Source: Spirochaetales bacterium
GTDB taxonomy: Bacteria > Spirochaetota > Spirochaetia > DSM-27196 > PWMO01
Assembly: GCA_007130025.1 (NCBI GenBank)
Contig: SLTF01000229.1
Coordinates: 1 to 5,883, forward strand
DNA length: 5,883 nucleotides
Reading direction: 5' to 3'
A model generated the notes under the pieces. The model searched no databases, was not told where the DNA came from, and was given only the letters and a program-made list of their open reading frames with translations. This document shows, piece by piece, positions 1 through 5,343 of the stretch. The position numbers and the translations under genes were made by a program. Numbering within the stretch: position 1 is the stretch's first letter; each line of letters starts with the position of its first letter.

Positions 1-1243
1 AGATAGTATACGCCCGACGCCGTTTCTGAATGATGCCGCCCGGCCGAAACACCATCATGGTGACCAGGATCGCCCCAAAAAGCAGCATGCGAAACTGCAC
101 AAAGGCGCGCAGATACTGGGGCACCAGAATGAGGACAAGCGCTCCCACCATAACTCCGGGAATAGACCCCATGCCACCGAGCACTACGGTGCAGAGCACA
201 ATGACCGACTCCCACACGGAAAAGCTCGCCGGATTGATGAAGGTCGTTCGGGCGGCGAAGACCACGCCGGCCATGCCTGCCCAGACACCCCCGAGCCCAA
301 GCGCGGCGAGTTTGGTCTTGGCCACGTTGACGCCCATGGCCTGCGCCGCGATCACGTCCTCTTTCATGGCGACAAACTGCCGGCCAATCCGGCTGTTCTC
401 AAGACGATAGACCACAAAGATCGTAAAGCCCACCAGCGCGATCATCGTGAAATAGATGAAGACCGTTGTCTGCGGCAACGTCATGCGGATCCCGGGAATC
501 GCGGGCCGGGGAATGCTTCGAATGCCTGCGGTTCCACCCGTTACATCCGCCCAGTTCTCGAGGACAAGACGGGTAATCTCCGCGAACGCCAGCGTTACAA
601 TGGCGAGGTAATCGCCCCGCAACCGCAGCACGGGAATTCCAATCAGCAGACTCGCAAGTCCTCCAACCAGGGCGCCGATTGGAAGCGCCAACCAGAAGTT
701 CAATCCAAAGTTCTGGTTGAGGAGCGCGTAGGAGTAGGCCCCCAGGGCGTAGAACGCGATATAGCCAATGTGCAGCATGCCGCCAAGACCAATGATGATG
801 TTGAGTCCCAGCCCCAGCACGACGTAGAGCAGGGCGGTGATCATCACGTTGGTCTGCCACATACCGCCGGCGAAGGGGAACGCAACCACAATCACGGCGA
901 GTACAATGGATGCGCCCGCCGTGAAGTGTCTCTGCTGGGCGAGCGTGGCGACCCGCGCACGAACCCCGGCAAGACTTCGCGATACCAGACCGTTTCGGGA
1001 CCCGCCGCCGCTCTGTTTCCGCTCCAGCGCGACGCGCCAGATCCACGATCCCACAAAGGTTCCGCCGATTATCCAGATCAGATTCGACCAGCGCCACACT
1101 ACGGCGCGGGCGGACATGTCGGCTCGCATCACCAGGATTGGAAAGGTGAGGATCGCGAACCAGATCGAGACCAGCAACGATCGCCTCGCAAACACAAGGT
1201 GGCGATTCATCGCGGGACGGACTGTCTGCACGGTATCCGACAT
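1..1243 (-). CDS. livM: Branched-chain amino acid ABC transporter permease LivM (C-terminus cut by window edge)
   Basis: This inner-membrane permease subunit of a Leu/Ile/Val-type ABC importer would pair with LivH. The frame is open from ATG 1243 to the left edge (414 codons, no stop). It has an N-terminal extension with hydrophobic segments (about 22-38, 53-70, 110-125) of the kind found in LivM proteins. The permease core follows, with GLGLNIIIGLGG (144-155), the LivM hallmark LRLRGDYLAIVTLAF (206-220), a cytoplasmic EAA-like loop (about 283-308, RIGRQF through AMGVNV) that should contact the ATPase, VVLGGMGSIPG (353-363) and a C-terminal FRPGG (399-403). E. coli LivM, from memory, is about 425 residues, so only a short tail should be missing. 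The start is supported by AAGAAGG inside the 3' end of livH, and only 4 bases separate the livH stop from this ATG, so translation is probably coupled. The family is clear; the exact substrate is inferred. Confidence 0.95.
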   Translation of the reverse strand, partial: MSDTVQTVRPAMNRHLVFARRSLLVSIWFAILTFPILVMRADMSARAVVWRWSNLIWIIGGTFVGSWIWRVALERKQSGGGSRNGLVSRSLAGVRARVATLAQQRHFTAGASIVLAVIVVAFPFAGGMWQTNVMITALLYVVLGLGLNIIIGLGGMLHIGYIAFYALGAYSYALLNQNFGLNFWLALPIGALVGGLASLLIGIPVLRLRGDYLAIVTLAFAEITRLVLENWADVTGGTAGIRSIPRPAIPGIRMTLPQTTVFIYFTMIALVGFTIFVVYRLENSRIGRQFVAMKEDVIAAQAMGVNVAKTKLAALGLGGVWAGMAGVVFAARTTFINPASFSVWESVIVLCTVVLGGMGSIPGVMVGALVLILVPQYLRAFVQFRMLLFGAILVTMMVFRPGGIIQKRRRAYTI

Positions 1244-1247
1244 CGGT

Positions 1248-2150
1248 CTACACCTTCTTGTTTTCCGGGCGCCCAAGGAGGCCCGATGGTTTTAGAAGCA
1301 GGATGATGATGAGGATGGCAAATGCAAAGACATCCTCGTAGTCGCTCGAGATGTACCCGGCTCCCAGTGATTCGGTCAGGCCCAGCACGAAGCTGCCGAG
1401 CACGGCACCGGGAATGCTTCCGATCCCGCCGAGTACCGCAGCAACGAAGGCTTTGATTCCCGCCATGAAGCCAATATAGAAGTTGATCTGGCCGGTGAAC
1501 GAACTGATCAGTACTCCTCCGAGGGCTGCGGTGGCCGATCCGATCACAAAGGTGACCGAGATGACGCGGTTCACGTTCACCCCCAGAAGCATCGCCATGG
1601 TCTTGTCCTGACTGGCGGCGCGCATCGACTTTCCGATTCGGGTGAACTTGATCAGAAAGGTGAGTGCAACCATCACGATGGCGGTGATGCCAAGAATGAC
1701 AACCTGGGCGGAGTTGATGCGCACCGGAAGGGTCTGCAGAAAGCCCATTTCCGGAACGAGCGTCGGGAACGGAATGAAGTTTGACGTCTGCGCAAGGCGT
1801 ACGTAGTTCTGCAGGAAGAGTGACATTCCAATTGCGCTGATCAGCGCGGAAAGCCGCAAGCTCTTCCGCACCGGCTTATACGCAATTTTCTCCATGGTGA
1901 ATCCGTAGGCGGCAGAATAGACCATCGCAATGAGACTCGCGATGATCAGAATGCTGATGCCGTCCAGTCCAAGATAGCTCAGCGCCAGCGCGACGATCAG
2001 CGCGGTAAAGGCACCGATCATGTAGATTTCACCGTGGGCAAAATTGATCAGCTCAATGATCCCGTACACCATGGTGTACCCGAGGGCCAGCAGCGCGTAG
2101 ATGCTACCGCGGGTCAACCCGCCGATGATGAGATTGAGGAAGTAGTTCAC
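1248..2150 (-). CDS. livH: Branched-chain amino acid ABC transporter permease LivH
   Basis: This is the second inner-membrane permease of the importer, 300 residues, close to the usual LivH length (about 290-310). The protein is hydrophobic throughout, with roughly eight membrane segments. The family signature GYTMVYGIIELINFAHGE lies at 24-41, and the cytoplasmic coupling loop that should dock on LivG/LivF lies at about 170-194 (RIGKSMRAAS then AMLLGVN). AAVLGGIGSIPGAVLG (237-252) and LLLKPSGLLG (284-293) are typical of the C-terminal half. The start codon is GTG (2150-2148), chosen because the next in-frame Met (residue 27) would remove the first membrane segment, and because GGAAAGG (2161-2167) lies 10 bases upstream. 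The gene follows the binding-protein gene after 102 bases and is almost contiguous with livM. No disruption is seen. Confidence 0.97.
   Translation of the reverse strand: MNYFLNLIIGGLTRGSIYALLALGYTMVYGIIELINFAHGEIYMIGAFTALIVALALSYLGLDGISILIIASLIAMVYSAAYGFTMEKIAYKPVRKSLRLSALISAIGMSLFLQNYVRLAQTSNFIPFPTLVPEMGFLQTLPVRINSAQVVILGITAIVMVALTFLIKFTRIGKSMRAASQDKTMAMLLGVNVNRVISVTFVIGSATAALGGVLISSFTGQINFYIGFMAGIKAFVAAVLGGIGSIPGAVLGSFVLGLTESLGAGYISSDYEDVFAFAILIIILLLKPSGLLGRPENKKV
1251..1259 (-). promoter_or_regulatory. Ribosome binding site of livM inside the end of livH
   Basis: On the minus strand AAGAAGGTG covers the last codons of livH, and the livM ATG lies 7 bases after it (9 after the GG). This supports ATG 1243 over the internal Met at residue 12 and suggests translational coupling of the two permeases. 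Confidence 0.65.
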
Positions 2151-2160
2151 CGATTGGGTA

Positions 2161-2167
2161 CCTTTCC
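2161..2167 (-). promoter_or_regulatory. Ribosome binding site deciding the GTG start of livH
   Basis: GGAAAGG on the minus strand ends 10 bases before GTG 2150. It is only a moderate Shine-Dalgarno match at the long end of the spacing range, but no better in-frame start is available. Confidence 0.5.
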
Positions 2168-2188
2168 GGAAGGGAGGTCAACAAACAC

Positions 2189-2212
2189 CACCCCGCGCAG
2201 ATGCGCGGGATG
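2189..2212 (-). promoter_or_regulatory. GC-rich hairpin between the binding-protein gene and livH
   Basis: CCCGCGCA and TGCGCGGG form a perfect inverted repeat (2192-2199 and 2202-2209). Three more flanking pairs including one G-U extend it to about ten base pairs around a four-base loop. On the minus-strand transcript it is followed by GTGTTTGTTG, which is T-rich but not a true T run. It therefore looks like a leaky terminator, or a 3' stabiliser of the binding-protein message, rather than a strong stop. Hairpins at this position are common in binding-protein-first ABC operons and help make more binding protein than permease; that role here is inferred. Confidence 0.7.
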
Positions 2213-2252
2213 ATATTTGAATCGCAGTGAAACGGAACTCGGGTGAGCTTCG

Positions 2253-3395
2253 TTACTGAATCTCGACATAGCGGCCGTTCTGCACCTGGAAGATGGCGAA
2301 ACCCACGCCGATGGCGTCTCCTCGCTCATCAAACCGGATAGCGCCAAGCGGCGTCTCTACCAGGTTGTTCCGAAGTGCGGTACGAATCCCTTCATAGGTG
2401 GTACCGCCTGCCTCAATCGCGGCAAACAGGGCAACCGCCGCTGCGTAGCCGTTCATGAAGAAGGGACCGGGATCTTCGCCGAAGCGGGCACGATGCCGGG
2501 AGGTGGCATCCTGCGCCATTGGGTTTCCTGCGGTGTCCATCGGACCGGTAGCAAACACGCCCTCGGCAGCGGCACCGGCGGTCTGGATGAACGCGTCGTC
2601 CTGGACGCCGTCACCCGATACAAACGGGACCTGCAATCCGCGGCTGCGCATCTGACCAACAAGTCGCGACGCTTCGGGGTGGTACCCACCGAAGATCACC
2701 ACGTCAGGGGTCGCGGCTTCTACGCGGGCGATGATCGCCGAGTAGTCTACCGCTCCGGGAGTGATGCCGTCGAACAGGACAACCTGTGCTCCGCCGTCTT
2801 CCACGTAGGTTCGAGCAAACTCGGCAAGACCGCGACCGTAGTCGCCACGGTCGTGCAAGACGACGATGCGGCGCGCGTTCAGGGTGTTCAGCACGAACTC
2901 GGCCTGCAGGCGTCCCTGAGCATCGTCCGACGCGATGGTTCGGAAGAAGTTGGGGAAGTCACCGCTCTGGGTCAGCGCCGGGTTGGTGGCAGACGGCGAA
3001 ATCGCGACCAGGTTGGAATCGAGGTAGGTCTCGAGTACCGCAAAGGTAGCGCCGCTGCAGATGTGACCGATGATGGCGGTCACGCCGTCACCAATCAGTT
3101 TTGCTGCGGTGTTGGCTGCAACTTCCGGCTGGCAGAGCTCGTCTTCCACGATCAGCTCGATCTGGCGGCCGTTGATGCCTCCCTGCTCGTTGATGCGATC
3201 GGCAACCATGCGCGCCGCGTTAACGGTGGGAAGACCGAAGGTGGCGAGGTCACCGCTGTGGGGACCGGCAACACCGATGCGGATCGGGCCCGTGGCGGCG
3301 CGTTCGCCCTGTCCGGCGCTGGTCAACAGGACCATCAGCGCGAGGACGGAGACTACCGCGACAACAAGCACAAGTTTCTTGTTTCGTGATTTCAT
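2253..3395 (-). CDS. livJ: Periplasmic branched-chain amino acid binding protein (LivJ-type)
   Basis: This periplasmic binding protein (fold type I, Leu/Ile/Val family) captures the amino acid and delivers it to LivHM. It is 380 residues, with an N-terminal signal of basic residues (K3, R4, K6, K7) and a hydrophobic stretch at 8-25. Signal peptidase I probably cleaves after TSA (25-27); there is no cysteine, so it is not a lipoprotein. The mature protein opens with IRIGVAGPHSG (38-48). C88 and C113 match the pair forming the disulfide in E. coli LivJ. HICSGAT (111-117) and ISPSATNP (132-139) match the segments whose Ser and Thr bind the ligand main chain, and GGYHPE (236-241) supplies a Tyr at the expected second-domain position. 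ATG 3395 is preceded by AAGGAGG at 4 bases. Substrate preference among Leu, Ile, Val or related amino acids cannot be decided from sequence. Confidence 0.95.
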   Translation of the reverse strand: MKSRNKKLVLVVAVVSVLALMVLLTSAGQGERAATGPIRIGVAGPHSGDLATFGLPTVNAARMVADRINEQGGINGRQIELIVEDELCQPEVAANTAAKLIGDGVTAIIGHICSGATFAVLETYLDSNLVAISPSATNPALTQSGDFPNFFRTIASDDAQGRLQAEFVLNTLNARRIVVLHDRGDYGRGLAEFARTYVEDGGAQVVLFDGITPGAVDYSAIIARVEAATPDVVIFGGYHPEASRLVGQMRSRGLQVPFVSGDGVQDDAFIQTAGAAAEGVFATGPMDTAGNPMAQDATSRHRARFGEDPGPFFMNGYAAAVALFAAIEAGGTTYEGIRTALRNNLVETPLGAIRFDERGDAIGVGFAIFQVQNGRYVEIQ

Positions 3396-3399
3396 AGTT

Positions 3400-3406
3400 C
3401 CTCCTT
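3400..3406 (-). promoter_or_regulatory. Strong ribosome binding site of the binding-protein gene
   Basis: AAGGAGG on the minus strand is a consensus Shine-Dalgarno sequence with a short 4-base gap to ATG 3395. It is the strongest in the liv block, consistent with high production of the binding protein. Confidence 0.85.
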
Positions 3407-3425
3407 AAGGATTTGTCGAAACCTA

Positions 3426-3454
3426 TCGATAGCATACCAATCGAAAAAAAGCAA
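3426..3454 (-). promoter_or_regulatory. Candidate promoter of the liv genes
   Basis: On the minus strand TTGCTT (3449-3454) is separated by exactly 17 bases from TATCGA (3426-3431), which is preceded by TGC (3432-3434), an extended -10 element. Hexamer matches are modest (three of six each), so the case rests on spacing, the TGn element and position immediately downstream of a terminator-like hairpin and 31 bases before the start codon. The -10 lies inside the 10-base palindrome CTATCGATAG (3423-3432), a possible operator. Confidence 0.4.
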
Positions 3455-3482
3455 TCCATTATCGCATAATGATACAGATTGC
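3444..3482 (-). terminator. Two-part hairpin with T7 run after the aminotransferase gene
   Basis: Beginning 9 bases after the aminotransferase stop codon, the minus strand reads outer arm GCAATC (3477-3482), a 5-base bulge, inner arm CATTAT (3466-3471), loop GCG, then ATAATG (3457-3462), GATTGC (3451-3456) and seven Ts (3444-3450). Both six-base-pair stems are perfect and the T run abuts the stem, as in Rho-independent terminators. The stem is AT-rich and bulged, so termination may be incomplete, allowing some read-through into the liv genes. Confidence 0.6.
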
Positions 3483-3491
3483 ATCGATGGT

Positions 3492-4820
3492 TTACGGCAC
3501 GTTCGAAACCGGATGATCCGCGCGGAAGGCGGCCAGCCGCCGGTCCAGTTCGGGCATTACCTCGGTTGGCAGGAATGAGACGCAGGCGCGCAGGCCCTCG
3601 CGCCGGGCGCCGGTTGAGCTGAGGGCAATCGCGCTGATGCCGTAATTGAACAGCTCCGCGACAAGGGCCTCGCCGGTGAACCCGGGATAGGCGATGGTGA
3701 AATAGAATCCGTCGCCAAGTGGCTGGTCGACGTCGGTGTCGTAGACAATGTTGAAGCCGTGGCGCACGAAGATGCGCTTCGCCTCCGATGCCCGGCGACG
3801 GTACTCGTCGGCGGTGTCGAGAAACCGGTACTCGCCCTCGTTGACGGCTTTCAGGATGGCGGCCAACCCATACTGCGCCGAATGGCTGACGCCCGCACTG
3901 AAGCCGTAGAGGGCACCGAGAGTCAGGGCTGCGCCAAAGCGCTCGTGGCCAAACCAGCCGATGAGTTCGGGATAGTGACGGTTGTATTGTCCATCCGGAA
4001 CCACCAGCATACCGACTCGCTGCCCCGCGTAGCTGAACGCCTTGCTGCTGGAGATGAGCAACAGGGCGCGATCGCTGTGGTGCAGCACCGAGGGCTGAAA
4101 CGGCGCATTTCCGTCGATGCGATACGGCGTGCGGGTATCCATGGCGATGTAGGCAAAGTCTTCGAGCACGAGCAGGTCGTGGCGATCCGCAGCGGCGGCA
4201 ATCACGGCGAGCTCCTGGTCGTTGAGACACATCCAGGTGGGGTTGTTGGGATTGGAGTAGAGCAGGGCGCAGACGGAGCCGTCGGCAAGGTGGGCCTCCA
4301 GCGCAGCGGCAAGCGCCGGACCCCGGCTGTCGGCGATGTCGAGGCGGCGAACCTCAAGACCGAGCATGCGCGCCTGCAAGGCGTGCACGGGAAAGCCGGG
4401 ATCGAGAAAGAGCACCGTGCGCCGCCCCGGATGCATGTGTCCCGCCACCAGGAACGCGGCCATGCTTCCCTGCAGGGTTCCCACCGTCGGCAGGCAGCCC
4501 TCTTCACTCACCGAAACGCCGATCACGTTCCGTACGAAGCGAGAAACTTCGCGTTTGAGCTCGGGTACCCCGGCCACCGGCGGATAGTGCTGCGCAACGC
4601 CGGCCGCAAGCGCCGCGCGCTCTGCCTCGACGCCAATAACAGGAGGGGCGAGCCCCGGGATTCCCATCTCCATGCGAAGAAACCTGACGCCGCTGTCGGC
4701 CTCGATCAGATCGATGAGCCGCCGGATCTCGCGGATGGATGCGCCCCCAACGTTGGTGAGACCGGTCTTCTGGATCGCGGCCTGGACGATGGTGCGCGGG
4801 ATGGGTGTGTGCTGGTTCAC
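3492..4820 (-). CDS. PLP-dependent class I/II aminotransferase
   Basis: This is a cytoplasmic fold-type I aminotransferase of 442 residues that moves the amino group of an amino acid to a 2-oxo acid using pyridoxal phosphate. All core residues can be placed by analogy with aspartate aminotransferase: Y79 in HYPPVAG, N193 in NPNNPT, D221 and Y224 in LEDFAY, the Schiff-base lysine K260 in SSSKAF, the phosphate-binding R268 in GQRVG and the substrate-carboxylate R411 in EGLRACVSF. The Gly that usually follows NPT is Trp here (W196). The substrate is not readable; its place upstream of liv transport genes suggests branched-chain or other neutral amino acids, by inference only. GTG 4820 is chosen because AAGGAAG lies 6 bases upstream and the next Met (residue 50) would cut into the domain. 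It is divergent from the ACT gene and separated from the liv genes by a terminator-like hairpin. Confidence 0.93.
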   Translation of the reverse strand: MNQHTPIPRTIVQAAIQKTGLTNVGGASIREIRRLIDLIEADSGVRFLRMEMGIPGLAPPVIGVEAERAALAAGVAQHYPPVAGVPELKREVSRFVRNVIGVSVSEEGCLPTVGTLQGSMAAFLVAGHMHPGRRTVLFLDPGFPVHALQARMLGLEVRRLDIADSRGPALAAALEAHLADGSVCALLYSNPNNPTWMCLNDQELAVIAAAADRHDLLVLEDFAYIAMDTRTPYRIDGNAPFQPSVLHHSDRALLLISSSKAFSYAGQRVGMLVVPDGQYNRHYPELIGWFGHERFGAALTLGALYGFSAGVSHSAQYGLAAILKAVNEGEYRFLDTADEYRRRASEAKRIFVRHGFNIVYDTDVDQPLGDGFYFTIAYPGFTGEALVAELFNYGISAIALSSTGARREGLRACVSFLPTEVMPELDRRLAAFRADHPVSNVP

Positions 4821-4826
4821 GGGCGT

Positions 4827-4833
4827 CTTCCTT
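4827..4833 (-). promoter_or_regulatory. Ribosome binding site deciding the GTG start of the aminotransferase
   Basis: AAGGAAG on the minus strand sits 6 bases before GTG 4820, good spacing for initiation at a GTG codon. Confidence 0.65.
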
Positions 4834-4860
4834 GTGCGGGCGGATCAGGGCTGGTATAAC
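4832..4860 (+). promoter_or_regulatory. Candidate promoter of the ACT-reductase operon
   Basis: TTGTGC (4832-4837), a 17-base spacer and TATAAC (4855-4860, five of six matches to the -10 consensus) preceded by TGG (4852-4854, an extended -10 element) form a credible housekeeping-type promoter. Transcription would start near 4867, about 33 bases before ATG 4900. The -35 overlaps the ribosome binding site of the divergent aminotransferase gene. Confidence 0.6.
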
Positions 4861-4889
4861 CTACAAAAAAGGTGGCGCTTGTTCCAGAC

Positions 4890-4895
4890 GGGAGG
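4890..4895 (+). promoter_or_regulatory. Ribosome binding site deciding the ACT gene start
   Basis: GGGAGG lies 4 bases before ATG 4900. It fixes the start there; the same frame is open further upstream to 4672, but that extension would run antisense through the aminotransferase gene and precede the promoter. Confidence 0.75.
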
Positions 4896-4899
4896 TGGC

Positions 4900-5343
4900 A
4901 TGACCATCAAGCAATTGAACGTGCAATTGGAAAACCAGCCGGGTCGGCTCCACGTGGTGAGTGCCGCAATGGCCGCCGCCGGGGTGGACATCTGCGCGAT
5001 GACGGTATCGGAGAACGCAACCGCCGGGGTGTTTCGGCTTCTGGTCTCCGACATCGACCGGGCACGCCAGCTCATGATGGAGCAGCAGATGCCCGCGTCG
5101 GTTGAAGACGTAATCGCGATCCGCATCTCCGACGAGCGCGGAAGCCTTGCACAACTTCTGGAGCCGATCTCGGCGGCGCGGATAAACATCGTTTACATGT
5201 ACGCCTTCTCTCGTGCAGCCAACGACGCGATCGCAGTATTCCGCTTCAGCGAACCCGAACGCGCGGTGGAAACGCTTCGCGCCCACGGCTGGGAGCCGGC
5301 CGGAGTAGAGGCGCTGTTTGGCGCCCAGGGTAGAGAGCGATGA
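4900..5343 (+). CDS. Stand-alone tandem ACT-domain protein
   Basis: This small cytoplasmic protein of 147 residues consists almost wholly of two ACT domains, about residues 3-69 and 71-137, with no catalytic or DNA-binding domain attached. Each repeat has the expected strand-helix start: QLNVQLENQPGRL with G15 at the ligand turn, and AIRISDERGSLAQL with G81 at the equivalent turn. Strand-like segments follow (GVFRLLVSD at 43-51; NDAIAVFRF at 108-116). ACT domains bind small ligands, usually amino acids, often at dimer interfaces, so a sensing or allosteric role is likely; the ligand and partner are unknown. Proteins of this size with paired ACT domains are a recognised group found near amino-acid or 2-oxo-acid metabolism genes. 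The gene overlaps the next by 4 bases (ATGA), suggesting coupled translation and possibly a physical or regulatory link with that enzyme. Confidence 0.9.
   Translation: MTIKQLNVQLENQPGRLHVVSAAMAAAGVDICAMTVSENATAGVFRLLVSDIDRARQLMMEQQMPASVEDVIAIRISDERGSLAQLLEPISAARINIVYMYAFSRAANDAIAVFRFSEPERAVETLRAHGWEPAGVEALFGAQGRER

Noticed and set aside
399..1097. A 232-codon minus-strand frame within the livM region
   Set aside because: Its translation is rich in Arg, Cys and His with no family features, while another frame of the same strand is open across the whole region and reads as a full LivM.
2164..2171. Palindrome TTCCGGAA next to the livH ribosome site
   Set aside because: There is no room for a loop in a stable hairpin, and an 8-base palindrome alone is expected by chance at this length scale.
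2493..3389. A long plus-strand frame opposite the binding-protein gene
   Set aside because: It has no recognisable domain, no convincing ribosome site, and lies fully antisense to a clear gene; long antisense frames are common in GC-rich DNA.
3396..3491. Possible Lrp binding site upstream of the liv genes
   Set aside because: I looked for the degenerate Lrp pattern because Lrp often controls liv operons, but saw no convincing match; only the ATCGAT palindromes stand out.
3250..4230. A minus-strand frame spanning the aminotransferase end and the start of the binding-protein gene
   Set aside because: It crosses an intergenic region with a terminator-like hairpin and promoter and overlaps two well-supported genes in another frame.
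3759..4859. A 366-codon plus-strand frame opposite the aminotransferase gene
   Set aside because: Low-complexity, His/Arg/Gly-rich translation without motifs; it is a by-product of codon bias in the aminotransferase gene.
4672..4899. Upstream extension of the ACT-domain protein
   Set aside because: It would start inside the divergent aminotransferase gene and before the likely promoter; ATG 4900 has a strong ribosome site and begins exactly at the ACT fold.
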